Assembly: GCA_035235625.1 (NCBI GenBank)
Contig: CP141143.1
Coordinates: forward strand, 4,198,501 to 4,262,500
Length of the DNA stretch: 64,000 nucleotides
DNA from: Saururus chinensis
Lineage: Eukaryota; Streptophyta; Magnoliopsida; Piperales; Saururaceae
Direction: 5' to 3'
In this document: one piece after another, positions 24,153 to 37,340 of the stretch
Position numbering within the stretch: the first letter of the stretch is position 1
Layout: the number at the start of each line of letters is the position of its first letter
The notes under the pieces: generated by a model
The model's input: the letters and a program-made list of their open reading frames with translations, nothing else
Databases searched by the model: none
Told to the model about the DNA's origin: nothing
Translations under genes and position numbers: made by a program

Positions 24153-25826
24153 TGCATAAAGTGGCAATTATACATACACATATCTATATCAAAACATCAA
24201 CATTTTTTATTTCTCTCTTGAGTATAACATGTAACGTCTCAAGGCTAAATCACAACTTTGCAATAGTCACACAATTTCCCAACATACATCCTCCAACCTG
24301 ATTTTGTATAAATCATTCTATCAACATTGGAGAACATTCATCATTTTAGCCTAGATATGTACAAAATTGATTTTGAGTGCATACAAAACCATTTAGAGCA
24401 GAATCTACATTGGCGTTTTAGAGTAAAACATACTTCTAGCAACTTAGTGCAAAATATCTATCAAACCATTCATCAAACTTACTTTAAATCACACATTTAT
24501 TCAGTGTTGGGGCAAGACTTGTTTTACCAAAACACAAGCCCAATGTTGGAGTAAAATTACCTATTCAATCACAAGCTATACATATGGCTACCTCTGCACA
24601 GGATACATATCTAATTCAGATCATATCTTAGACATGAGCATAATTTATATAAATGAATCAAAACATATAACTAACAATAGAACAGTGTATACATTCACCC
24701 ATTTCATATGTAGATTTTAGGCAATATATTCCATATGTTGGACAAGGCTTCATAATCAACTCAGCTTGTGTCTCAAATATTAACAATACTTGTATTTAAT
24801 GCAGAATGTATCACATATAGAGAAATAGTGCAGACATACATTACCCATATAGTTAAGAAGATTTCACAACAAACCTAGCATGAAGAATTTATCTCACGCA
24901 CACATATATAATCATAATCAATCAAACGATTCATGCTAGAAAACAAGCAATGTTATATGTGAGGGTCCTCACCGTGACCTACTCCAATGCCTACGTCCAA
25001 AAGCTATTGTTCTCCTCTAAAACCTAGCATAAAAATTCAATTCAAGGCTCTAATTAGTGGTTGAGAATTATAAATTGTAATTGTTTAAAATAGTGGAAGT
25101 GAAGACATGGTTTTGGGCATTTCTCTTGCCCAAAAAATATGTTGTGAATAGTGATTTTCAAATTGGGGGAAGAAGAGATTTACCCAAATCAGGGAATAAC
25201 ACTAAAATTCACAAAAAGACTACATTTCTTGCTTTCCCTTTGCAGCACGGCCCTCTCGTTGCCCAATTTCACCCTCATGACCGTCGCTGGCTGTCAGAAT
25301 CCTCCTTGAGTAGTGCTACGCACCGGAATATGAGGAAGAGGGGTCTCGGGAACAATTTGAGAGGAGAGGGTAGAGAGAAGAGATGGGCTGAGAGAGGAAG
25401 AGAAGGGCCCAGGGAGAGAGAGATGGAGAGAACGCAGGGAGAGGAAGATGGACTTGCTGACTGGGAGAGGGAAGTGGGTCGCAGGAAGAGGAGAGGAGAA
25501 CTTCTCTTCTCCAGCATAAGTTAGGGCTAGGGGAGGATGATTTCCTCTCCCCCGATCCCTCCCAGAGAAATTAAATCCCGTTGGGTTTGAGTTGAACTCA
25601 TACCCTGATCGGGTTCAGGCTAAATAGAAAAGGAAAAACTCACCGGTTTACACCTTATCTAGCCAATCTAACAAAAGGGAAGAATTTCCTTTAATGCAAC
25701 TGCCACGTGACAATTTGTTGTTTTAATCTTTGGAAGAGCATCAACCTTCTAAAGGTTTCTCCAAAACTTTATCTTTTCAAGATTAGATCATTCACCATGG
25801 GACCTGGATGCCTCCAGCTTGACCTG
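24153..25826. other. Intergenic, no gene recognised
   Basis: Mostly AT-rich DNA. A purine-rich, GAG-repeat-like stretch at about 25320-25510 creates open frames on both strands (147 codons plus, 80 codons minus), but these are low-complexity and no domain is recognised. Confidence 0.4.
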
Positions 25827-26517
25827 CAGGAAGGTATGCACTCTTCGCCATAAATATACTAGAGTTAGTTCCCACCTAGATGAAAGATCGTCAGGAGGAT
25901 TTGGACTCAAGGAGACATTGTCGATCACTTTCTCATGGAGGTAAATACTTCATTTAAGATATCAGATTTCCAATGATCCCTTTTGTTACTCATGCAACTC
26001 CTTCAGACTCCTTATCTCCGGCACCCTCCTTGGGGAATAATGTTGAAAGTAGTCAGGGAAGACTCCATTTATCCCTCCATAAGTCCATATACTGAATTTC
26101 TACCCATCCGCAATTCTCCATCCTGTTCCTTTATCTACTAACTCTTGGCCGCCGTAGTACTTAGAGTTAATAGTTATTGAATTTGTTAACCAATGGTTTG
26201 TTGGATAATATGGTTTTGAGCTCATATCAACATTATTGATAATATTGGGTTAAGTGGGTTTGGCCTACTTAAACCCAAAATTAGGAGAAAGTAAATTAAG
26301 TTTGGGTGTCGTAAATGAATGATATTTGAAATAGTCTCATGTAGGAAAGAAAACTCTCTTAGAGTAAGTATATAAGATTCAAGTTTAGTCTTTAGTGATA
26401 CGTTTTTGGGTTACCCCACTTTTAAATGAGATACATGTTGAACACATAAACCTAGGTAGGCTAATGCATATACCCACACCACCATAGACTGATTACGTTT
26501 GGTCGACCATTGGGTCG

Positions 26518-28901
26518 TGTAATACCCCAACTTGAGATCCAACCTGAACTGGGGGTTCGAAACGCAAAATTCGAGTAAATTAATTTAAAACAAACACACC
26601 AACAACAACAAAGTCTAAGTGTGAGAGTCGTAATGTTTCTCTATGCACTATGAAACTTAACAAAATTTGAGTAAATTAATTTAAAATAAACAAACCAGGA
26701 ATGACAGAGTCTAAGTGTGACAACCGTAATATTCCTCTACGCACTATAGAACTTAAGCACTTTGTTGCACGTAGGCTAAAACAAACTCAATTTTATATCT
26801 AATTTGGATTGGTCTAATGTTGTCATGTTGTTAGTTGCCTACGTATGTATTGGATAACATCTATGATGTTATTTAAATACGATTGGAATATAGTTCTACC
26901 TTACAATTAATTCATACACAAGGTAAAAGAAAATTATAGACATCAAAATATATATCATTATATCTGAATAAATTATTTGAAGTCTAACAAAAATCTCATA
27001 AGTCATCATAGTTAAACGAAAGCTAACAACTTAGTGAAATTACACATCTCTTTCTATCACATAGCAAGACTAAATACATCAATGCATATTGGATTGTATT
27101 AGGTCACATAAGATCATATCAGATCTTATTTGACCATATCAAATCAAATCGGAGCATATCAGATCAAAACATAGCATATCAGAGCTTATCAAATTAGAGC
27201 AAAGCATATCAAAACACATTGGATCAAAGTAAGTTATATATATATTTAGCATATTAAGTTACTTAAATGCACATGCACTTATCTAATGATATATTAAATC
27301 AAAAGGTTATAAATGCTTACTCCCTTGAGGTTTCTAGAAATAACAGCATTCAGGATTGCTCTTTCCTTCAAGGTGTCCTCCCCTTCATGTTTGGAGATGG
27401 CAGACAAATCCTCTTCTTGCTCTGGAATGTTTCTTTCAGTATGCTTGAAAGCAATAGACATACACTCCCATTTTCCCGTGGATTGTCTCACTTTTTATGC
27501 ATGAAGGCGACATACAAAATCTCCCCTTACCCAGAGACGCTTCTCACTTTTCATGCCCATATGTGACAGACAAAACCTCTCCTTATTTAGAGTGTTTCTT
27601 TCTCTATGTGCCCTAAGGCGACGGGCAAAGTCTTTCCTTTCCTGGGGACGTTTCTCTCACTGTGTGGCCCGTCGATGAAGGATGAAGCCTTCACTTACTC
27701 CAGGCTACTTCTCTTGATGTGGCCCAATGGCGGAGGATGAAGCCTCCTCTCACTTTAGGCTACTTATCTCTCACACTCCCCAAGGGCGTCAGACAAAACC
27801 TCCTTATGCCCTGAGCCATTTCGGCTCTCTAGAGTTATCAACTCGAGGAGTGGATACTTCCATTGCATAGAATACAATCGAATTAGCTAAGAATGCCTCT
27901 TGTACGGGCAAAATTAGACTCAAAATGGGTTAGAAAACTCATCCAGAATAGAATAGCTCTTCCCTATTTATAGGGAAGAGTCTACTAAATAGGGAAGAGT
28001 CTACGAGTGAAAGGAGACCCACGTGTGCGCTTAGGGCCCATGAGTCATGCGGGATGCGTCTGAGCGTTGTTGTTGTGGACGATTGTCCACAGGCAGGAAG
28101 TAGTGCAGGGAGACCGGGAAAGGGGGGAGGGGATGGCATGACCATCAGACAGAAAGTAAAGAAGCACAGAAGAAAGGGGAGAAGATGAGATAATTAATCA
28201 TTCACTAATCAACTTAGGGCATAGCCCTTACATTTAAATAGGCTAACTAATGGGCTCACTAACAAGCACTTAAGGCCCATTAGCATAATTAAAATAATTT
28301 ACTAATTACCTAATTACCAAATTACCTAAATGCCCTTATTACATTAAAACCCCAAATACCCTAATATTTAGCCCCTAGTGGGCACCTTAAAACGTGCACA
28401 ACAGTTGTGTGGGCCCTGACTTGCACTGTGCAGGTGAGATGTGCGGCTCTTGCGCCTCAACCGTGCGGATGACGCCAATGTTGACTTCAATAGTTGATGT
28501 TGGTTATTTCATCATTATCCCAAGTTTTTATATTTTTCTCATGTTATTTTATTCAAATAATATTTCAACTTTAAAATGCGATAACTTTCTACCCCAAAGT
28601 CAAAATCATGTGTTATTCACACCAATAGACTCGTATCAATTAGCCATTCAAAACTAGACTACACATGGGTAGCTTATCCTACATTTTTTTAGTAGTTCCT
28701 GCCCATATGCTTGCTTCTCAAGGTCGTAGCTTTCGATCCTGACCCCATTTTGCGCGTTCTTTGATTCATTATGCTTGTTACTTCAAGTTCTACTCACATA
28801 CAAGTATTTCATCCTTTAAAATCACCCATAAATCCTAACCAAAATTTTATAATTACCCATAACCCCTTGGTTTAGGCTAAATAAAAAAATTGGGCATTAT
28901 A
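26518..28901 (-). mobile_element. Nested inverted family B solo LTR
   Basis: Plus-strand ends are TGTAATACCCC and GGGCATTATA, the inverse of a family B LTR. Flanking pentamers GGTCG (26513-26517) and GGTCC (28902-28906) match at four of five bases, a probable aged target duplication. The interior includes the ~58-bp repeat in inverse orientation (27500-27830), an inverted TATA box near 27965 and a local ~100-bp direct duplication (about 26570-26670 and 26665-26760). No coding capacity. Confidence 0.75.
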
Positions 28902-29021
28902 GGTCCTGTTGAGTTGAGTAAAAAAGAAAAAGAAAAAATATTTTTTTTGGGACATAGTGACCAATACATGAGAGTGGTGGGTGGACACGAGGGCCACACA
29001 CTATATGTTCTCTAACAAGAA

Positions 29022-31000
29022 GATGTTCACATCTTTCACAATTGTTGACAATGGAGAGCAATTGTTTATGAGCAATTCTTCTACTTCCAAGATTGAAAAC
29101 AAAGGCAAGGTCGTTTTGAAAATGACTTCTAACAAGGATTTCATACTGAATGAAGTATAGTATGTCCTAGAAATTTGCAAGAATTTGGTGTTTGGTTCAT
29201 TATTGATTAGGCACATATTCTAGTTAGTATTTGAGTTTGACAAATTTGTACTCGCAAATAATGGGGTGTATGTGGGGAAAATGGTACTTAAGTGAGGGCA
29301 TTTTCATGTTGAATGCTTATATGCTCGATGCAGGCACAATCGATACCTAAGAGACTACGCAGTGAAAGGGAAGAAGTAGAGAAGAAATGGGAGAAACTGG
29401 AATTCAATACTTGCATAACCTCAAAAGAAAGGAGATCACCCCATATAGGGGACGACCAGTCCCCTAGGGACCCAACCCAGGCCGGCCCACTTCCCTAGGG
29501 ACGCATGCCAGTCAATGGGTAGGTTAACCCGGGGCACTGACTGAACCAACCCAAAATATATCTAAATATCCATAATACTAACTATTACAATAGCAAATCG
29601 TCCAAGAAACTATGGAAATAATAAAGTAAAGGTTAAGCACTAATCCTTCACTAACTAGTTGAGTCTGTCTGGTCATCGTGCACAACAAATGCATTGACTG
29701 TTGTACCAACTTATGTTATGAATATTAAAAAATCTTCCTCTAAATTGGTTGAGTCTTTTAATTTGTGGCATGTATGTTTAGGACATGTTAATTATGATTT
29801 TATATGTAGATTAGTTAACATGAATTATTTGCCCAAATTCAATATTAACGTCAATCATAAATGTAAAATATGTGTGGACTCCAAATTGACAAGGGCATCC
29901 TTCCAAAATTAGATAGAAACACTAAACCTCTATAATTAATTCACATTGATGTATGCGATTTAAAATTCAAACAAACTAGAGGGGGCAAAAAGTACTTTAC
30001 AACATTCATTGATTATTGCACATGCTATTGTCATGTGCACTTGCTAAATAGTAAGGATGATGCAATAGAAAAGTTTAAATTTTTTAAGAATGAGGTTGAT
30101 AATCAACTTGGTAAGAAAAATAAGGTTCTACGAAGTGATAGAATGGGAGAATATGAATCACCTTTTGGTAACTACTGTTCAAGCCATGGTATTATATACC
30201 AAACAACATCATGCTATTCACCATGACAAAATGGAGTTGCTTAGCATCAAAATAGAATTTTAAAGGAATGATGAATGTCATGTTAATAAGTTATGAATAC
30301 TACATATCTTGTGGGGGGAGCTGTGTTTTTTGCAAATAATATTTCAACAAACTGCCTCACGAGAAGACCAACAAGATTCCCTATGAATTGTCAAAAAGTC
30401 ATAAACCTTCCTACAAAATTTTAAAAGTATGGGGATGCTTGACAAAAGTCACAGTTACAAATCCAAAGAGAGTAAAGATAAGACCTAAAATTGTTGATTA
30501 CGTGGTTACACACATAATAGTGGTGCATATCAATTTATCGTATATGATTTGGAATTCTAGATGTGCATGTTAATATCGTTATTAAGTCAACAAATATTTA
30601 TTGTATTGAAGACATTTTTCCTACAAATCGTAGTCAAGGAGAAAGTTCTATTAAGAGAATTTTTGACATTGTAAGTGAAAACGACAATGACCAAGAAAAA
30701 AATGATTGTTTTGCTTTTAATGATTCTTATGAGTTGAAGACTTGAGTGTGGTACAACAAAATACTCTTAACAAGAATCACTTATATAAGTGTAAAATAGG
30801 CTGCTTCTATGTAGATTTCAAGGCTAGATTCATTATAGTACTCATAAATACCAAGACAATTCATGGCCAAAATGAACAAAACCAGGAGAAATCAACTATG
30901 TTAGGAAAAGTGATATGCGTGACGGCTATTGTCTTGGTTTACACAAATGGACAAACAGTTCAAGACATCAAGTTCATTGATTGGAAGGTTTAAGGCTAAA
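29022..31000 (+). pseudogene. Copia pol fragments (protease-integrase region)
   Basis: Broken frames give, in order: a region after the protease (FTSFTIVDNGEQLF, then a stop within NEV-YVLEICKNLV, about 29022-29215) and KFVLANNGVYVGK (about 29238-29280). An unrelated stretch follows at about 29330-29690. Then come a GAG-pre-integrase zinc-binding stretch with WHVCLGHVN and CKICVDSK (29694-29912), and integrase core pieces with TFIDYCTCY and LRSDRMGEY (29985-30230) and QNGVA after a stop. At 30388-30520 there is a YKILKVWGCL-like segment. Several stops and frameshifts; no reverse transcriptase is evident. Not functional. Confidence 0.75.
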
Positions 31001-32084
31001 ATCTACCTATTCACATGCAATAATTTTCCAATTACTCTCTTGTGTCTAATTTTTTTTTTGTTACCACTCACAATTTATTTAAGTGGGGGATTGCTGGATA
31101 ATATGGTTTTGAGCCCATATTAACATCATTAACAATGTTGGTTAAGTATGTTTGGCTTACTTGCAATAGACTAACTTTTAGCGGTCTCATGACAAGTGCA
31201 TGCGACTACTCTTTAGTTGCCTTTAATCTTATTTAGCCACTGATAAGACTTTAACCAAAGACATATACATATGATGTCGACAAAACCGAAAACTATGAGA
31301 CTTTCCTTGAGTATATAAAACCCAAATTTAACCTTTAGTGATAGGCCCTTGGGCTACCCCACTTTTGTAAGGGAGATACATGTTGGACCCATGAACCTAG
31401 GTAGGCTAACACACATGCACGCTGTTAGCTGACAGGCTCGACTTGGTTCAGTTTACACGTGTGTCCTGTTGTGCTAGGTAGAAAAGAAAAAAACTTTTTT
31501 TGAGGACAAATTCCTTTTAAGATTTAAATGTCATTCATGTCCTTTTTGGAATTTGATTAAGACGAACCATTGATGGGTCAAAGGATTTTATCTGGAGTGT
31601 ATTTCCAAGAAGCCTTTTTATTATATATATATATGTGTCTCATTGGGCTCTGTTTGCATCCTTTCATGGTCTATGCATGGTGTCTCATTGGAGCTTGATC
31701 ATATCCTTTCATAGTCTATTTAAGCATGTTTTTTACATGCACTCAAAACTTTTTTTCATATAAGTCTAGTCTAAGTCCAGAGGGTACAAACAAAGTTCTT
31801 TCGCTATGGGTTGCTGTTGGAATGCTTCATTTAGTAACATCAATATTGTTTCATCCTAGGAGATAGATGTCCATCTGCCCTGAAGCACCTAAGAGGAGGA
31901 CAAATATGTGCTAAGGAGATAGCCTCGCACCTAAGAGGAGGGCAAATCTATATTAAAGAGATAATCTTGCTAGACTCAATTTCCTCTTCCAATTTTCTAC
32001 TCCAACTGTGTGTGTAGTATATTGCAAATGACTACTCAATGCAGTTGTGCTATTTGAAGGGGAAACAAGCTTCCAACGTGGTTC

Positions 32085-33319
32085 AAAGAGAAAATCTACT
32101 GCTAAAACTGTTTTACATGCAAGTGTTAATAATTATAGCTACTTTATTATTTAAAATTCATAAAGTATCTTAGGATATCAATTCATTATGCACAAAATGG
32201 TAAGACAATCACTAAAACTACAATTTGGTCACAAAAACAAGTGGAGGGCATCCCAATATCTTTAATTTTGGATAATGATAGTTATACACTCTATTTCTCT
32301 ACACTATAGGGCATACACCACTTATGATTAATAGGAAAAAATATTTCTCATGTTGTCGGGTGGGACACCCACCTTTTTCCATCTAATTAAAGGTAGTGTA
32401 AAACCTTTAGTGCAGAGAAGAAGGGTAATAGGGTGTAAGAATATCATTTCCTTTAATTATGTTAAAATATTATATAAAGACCTAAACATATGCAAGAATC
32501 TTATAACTGAGCAAAGTAATGTAAATATATGCTCAGAAAAGCAAACCAAAATATTTTATAGCAGAACTACGAGCTGCAAACCATGCCTGATCTTCATTTT
32601 GCCTATGAGGAACATTTAATAGTGAGCGATTCTATAAGTACACCATATACGTCAAGGGATACAACTGGTAATAACCAAAGAACTACCAATACCAATTCTT
32701 TTGCTGTTATGACTACCCGTTACATTCATTGTTGCGGTCAAATAAAAGTTATACTCACTACTGCATGTATGATAGTTGGAATCATTAGTAGCTCAAAAGA
32801 CATGCAAAATCAACAATCCAAAGATTAAAGATTGATACACCAATAGGCACTAATTTTTAACTCCAATATTTTCTACAATTGTTTTTAACTCCGCATAGGC
32901 ATGTACGAGTATATGGGCAGCACAAAGAGACAATTGAAATGCAATATTTTTTGGGAAGAAAAACCTCTGCCCAATGAGAAGACAACATATTCTCTGATGA
33001 CAGTTTACCTCTCTACCTTGAGGGAATGAATCAGTTACACTAATTTCATTTCACCTTTTGGCAATTAATTGTAAGATATACAAGGTCTCTCAAAAGTCGT
33101 ACTCTCTTTTATTAAAAAAAGAAGAAAAAATTTTAAAAAGTAAAACTCATACTCTCAGTTTCAAGTGTGTCCTCTTCCAGATGGTTGCCTTTTCATCTAA
33201 TATTAACCTTCAAGCGCTTCTGCAATCATTTATCTGCAAATAAAGCACATCACATGGTGTCCTATCCCCATGGATATATTCAGCTATAGCCGATCAAACC
33301 TAGCGAATTGCTTAGTTTG
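32085..33319. repeat. Duplicated 3' flank of the transporter gene (unit 1 copy)
   Basis: Collinear with 57950-59044 with many small differences, for example TTAATAATTATAGCTACT, the GATACAACTGGTAATAACC block (32660 and 58325) and the CTCTGCCCAATGA block (32968 and 58622). It lies directly downstream (minus-strand sense) of the transporter relic. No genes. Confidence 0.8.
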
Positions 33320-33535
33320 GATTACCCATACATTTATGTTGTCCCCAAACCATTTTCTTTGATTTATCTTACGCCCAATCTAAGCCTTTGCAATGTGATT
33401 TATGAACATTGCCGCAATGAGAGTGCAATTATAACTGTTGCAAAAACACTATTCCATCTTGTAGTTGATACATAACCAGGCTTGAAGCTGCTCCTACAGA
33501 GCCAGTACCGTAAATAATGGTTGTCACTGTATCAA
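33320..33535 (-). pseudogene. 3' relic of a duplicated glycerol-3-phosphate transporter gene
   Basis: Matches the C-terminal part of exon 2 of the intact gene at 59047-59265, about 70 codons around the last membrane segments. An extra base before the stop region (ACCCATACATTT here versus ACCCTACATTT) and a loss of about ten bases (AACCAGGCTTGAAGCTGC versus AACCAGTTAAAAGAGGGC...) break the frame. The similarity stops near 33535, where copia debris begins. The rest of exon 2 and all of exon 1 are missing from this unit. Confidence 0.85.
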
Positions 33536-33539
33536 CTGG

Positions 33540-36500
33540 TAATTTCTTAAACGTGAGAAATAGTGAGAGTGCAATAACTTCTAGATAGAGTTTTGGATTA
33601 AAAACTTTGGTGTTAAAAAATAGACAAAAAAACTTTAAAATGCCACAAAAAATTGTTGGGTTTTGTTTTGTAATAAAACATATAGTGACCCAACTATCTC
33701 AATTGACACTGTTTTAGGCTTTTATAAAACTATCTGGGTAAAGGGCCTGAGTCAGAATAACCATTAAGCTGTGATTATAAGTGGTGAATCTGAACCATTG
33801 GATGACCTATAGATAGACAGTCAGGATTTTAGGGTTCTCAACAGTGGTGTCCTAGTTTAGTTATAAATACATAATTAGTCATCCTAATTTTGTGTCTTAA
33901 GTGAGATTACTCTTAGCCAAGTTTTAAACCAGAAATACTATTGTGTGATTCTGAAGAGGATTGGTAGAAGATTAAGCTTTGTTGATTCTAATGGCTACAA
34001 GTATATCTAATCTCTTGAATTTAAGTTCTATTAATTGGTATCAAGGCAGGCTGATTAATTGCAGGTTCAGAAAATTTAAAGCTTATGTTTACTGTTGTAA
34101 AATTTTTTCTATCCGTCGTTGCAATTTTTCTGTTTATTGTTTTTGGGCGGCTGCCGGATGGCCGCCGGATTGCGGGTTGGAGCAGACATGCTGGTCAGAG
34201 CCGCCGTCGCCAGGCGTTGTCCGACGGCTGTTTTTAAAAAAATTGATGTTATTTTACTGTGCGTGTGCCGGCTTTGGTTTTTTCTAGCTGTCTTGGGCCT
34301 CCGACTGTTGCCTCGCTTCCAATCCTGCCAGGTGCTGGCTAGCGCAACCTCCTCACTATGTTTGGGCGCTAGCCGGCACCGCCGCTGCGCACAGAGCCAG
34401 TGTTCCTTTGTTGTTGTCACCGCCATTTTTCAATTTAGATCCGGTGTTGCCAGTCGTTGTTGTCTGTCATAGGGGCCGGATTTGGAACTTCCACCATCGG
34501 GCGAAACTTTTTTCGCCCCCGCACAATCACTAGGAGTTTTCTTCCTCACTATGTGTTTTCCGGTATAGCCCTTCTAGGCTGTTGCCTCCCCGTTTTCTTC
34601 GTTGAAATTGAGATTGTCACCGTCGTGCAATGTGTTTTTCAATTTCTGACACCGGCGACCATCTTTGGATGACGACAGATGACACCTTTCGCCGGAGCAC
34701 ATTCAGACCTTTCGCCGTGGCGAGAGGTAGGAGACGACCCATGCAGACGGGTCTTCTCAGACCAGCCAGTGCAGGTCGGCCTTGACCCGTGTCAGTCGCA
34801 GGTCGGCTCATTGCTGGTCAATTTCTGACCTGGCCCAAACCGGGCATTCCGGGTTAGATAAAAAAATCTAATTTTTTTTACTTTCCTTTTTTGCTATATG
34901 TATACATTTTTATATACAGTAATGATTGCATGTTTGTTGTGGATGTGTTTTTTAATTATCATGATTAAGACTTTATTAATGTTATGGGCCAACCAGGGGA
35001 TTATATTGCAATCGTATGCTTATCAATTTTTAAAAAAATTGTTGAGTGCACCACTTATGTGTTTTTGAGAGAGAGTATATATTATACTCATTGTAAGCGA
35101 CACTAGAATTCAAGGACCCTATCTGGAGGCGGATGCAGTCATGAAGAATTAATGTACATTTTTTCTATTTTAGGGGTTTATAGCTTCCAACTTGTATATA
35201 TTTTTTTGTTTTAAAAGGATTGTATAAGGACTTTGGACTATATTTTTAATTGTGTTGTGTGGTGATGGAACCCCTGACTGACTCCCAAAAGCCTGATAAC
35301 AAAATTGACATTAATGCCCCAGTCAATTTTGTATATGGATACTTTTTATGCTTGTTTGACAATTAATTGCATTCATTTTGTTATTTGAAATGGTGAATAG
35401 CACAAATTCAGTTCTCACGTCTGTTGAGATAATTTATGAATGACCAAAACATCCTAAGTTATTTGTCAACGTGTGAATCATATAAAATGTTACCATGAGG
35501 TACATAGATTCACATACGTAAAAATATTGTGCTATCATCAAATTCTGATTATGTGACAAAGACTGTCATCCGGCTCCAAAGGGAGGTGGTAGTTAGCGTT
35601 ACATAATTAGGATAGGGTGGAGGGTTATATATTTTAACATTGGTGAATCCCTATGCCTAAAGGTGTGAGATTTTCCTGTAATGTTTTATGTATAACCTAC
35701 TAGCCTTATCATGAGACAAAATAAATATTTATTTCTATACAGCTTAGTAAATTTGATGCAGAGTGTAACCTTTGCCCAAAAGGAGGTTTACAATTTTATT
35801 ACATGATTTTAGCATTGACTATTTCATATTTATGTTATTGTTTCTTGCCCTCTTTAATATTTGCATGTATTTATTCTTTTATTGCAACTTATTCGTCTTT
35901 TATTTCTGACCCTAATTGGCACCTTCCATTATTGTCTAGGGACAATTTTACGGATTTGAAGGAAAAAGTTCTTTTACTGTTAAGGTGCATGGACTTGAAC
36001 TTAGCGTTTTGTATAGATGCACCCACCACTCCAACGTAAAAAAGTACGCTAAGTGAGGTAGCATCTTTTGAAAAGTGGGAGCGGTCTAACCACTTAAGCA
36101 TGATGCTCATGAGGTCTCACATCAATAAAAACATTAGGGGATCCATCCCATAATGTGCTACAGTCTAATAACTTTTGAAAGCTATTGAAACTCAATTCAA
36201 GATTTTTGATAAATCCTTTGTTAGTACTTTAATGTCCAAGTTGTCATCCATGAGGCTAACATATGACAAAGGGGTGAGAGAGCATATCATGCAAATGCGC
36301 GATATTGCTAATCAATTAAACAACATGAAAATAAATATTAATGATACTTTTTTGGTTTACTTTATTATGAATTCCCAACATGCATAATATGGGTCATTCA
36401 AGATCTCTTATAACACACATAACACTCAGTGGTCAGTCAATGACCTTCTGAGTATGTGTGTGTAGGAAGATGAGAGACTTAAGTAAGAGAAGCTAGAGAG

Positions 36501-37340
36501 TTCCTATCTAGTTTCTCATAAAGGGCAAAAGAAGGGTAATCATGGTGCTTAAAAAAAAAAACTAATAAAGGTGTACCAATAAAGTCTACTAATGTCACCA
36601 AGGAAACCCAATATTTTTTCTGTAAGAAGAAAGGACACATGAAGAAAGATTGTCGTAAGTATCAAAAGTGGCTTGCCAAGAAAGGAGGTAATTTCATATC
36701 TTTAGTGTGTTATAAATCTAATTATATTGAGTCTCATCATAATAACACATGGTGGATTGACTCTGGTTCTACAATCCATGTTTCTACTGTTATGCAGGGG
36801 TTTCTCAATCTAAGGAAACTAAATGATAGGGAGCACAATATCTATTTTGGAAATAAGATGTGTTCAAAGGTTGAAGGTGTGGGGGCATATAGACTTGTTT
36901 TCTATATAGGATACACCTTAGATTTAGAAAGATCTTTTTATATTCTAAGTTTTTCTACAAATTTAGTTTCTGTATCAAGACTAGTGACTCATGGCTTTAA
37001 TTTTCAGTTTATGAACTCCTCTATGTTATAGCACATGGAGTTGGGGCATATCTCAATTAACCGCTTAAAGAGATTAATAAGAGAATGAGTTTTAAAACCT
37101 CTTGACTTTACTAATCTAGAGACATGTATAGACTGTATAAAGGGAAAACAGACTAATAAGTCTTCTAAAGGTACTAAAAGACATGATGAGAAATTATATA
37201 TCATACACACTGATATCTGTGGACCTTTTAGTATTCCATATCTGAATAGTTAGAGGTATTTCATTATTTTTATAAATAAATTAAAATCAATAACATGTGT
37301 GCTAAGGCATGTTAATAAAGATCAAATGAATTGTATAAAG
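33540..37340 (+). mobile_element. Degenerate copia element between transporter relic and SET gene
   Basis: Debris of a Ty1/copia retrotransposon: a CC/GC-rich leader region (34140-34850), gag and pol fragments (36170-37230), and a TGGTATCAAGG word near 34036 that resembles a primer-binding site. A matching pair of LTRs could not be defined, so both borders are approximate. It replaces the place where the transporter's 5' part would have been in this unit. Confidence 0.6.
36175..37290 (+). pseudogene. Copia gag-protease-integrase fragments
   Basis: The frame at 36175-36387 gives a gag segment (MRLTYDKGVREHIMQMRDIA). At 36610-36665 there is a zinc knuckle in which the first cysteine appears replaced (YFFCKKKGHMKKDC). 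At 36750 the protease region WWIDSGSTIHV carries the aspartate of the active site. At 37033-37230 a GAG-pre-integrase and integrase start (ELGHISINRL, then HTDICGPF) is broken by in-frame stops. Inactive. Confidence 0.8.

Larger units (their letters stand above)
26199..32040 (+). mobile_element. Degenerate Ty1/copia element with a nested LTR
   Basis: Related LTR sequences occur at about 26199-26517 (TTGGATAATATGGTTTTGAG...) and from about 31092 (TGGATAATATGGTTTTGAGC...), both continuing to GAACCTAGGTAGGCTAA. Between them lie copia pol fragments. The 5' internal part including gag is missing, and the first LTR is split by the nested family B LTR at 26518-28901; LTR sequence resumes with GGTCCTGTTG. 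In the sister unit (57924 on) the segment 25920-32085 is absent, so the whole block inserted here. The right border is approximate. Confidence 0.7.

Noticed and set aside
25081..25524. 147-codon plus-strand open frame
   Set aside because: It is driven by a purine-rich GAG/GGA stretch that is open on both strands; no domain, no conservation argument, and it sits in repeat-rich DNA.
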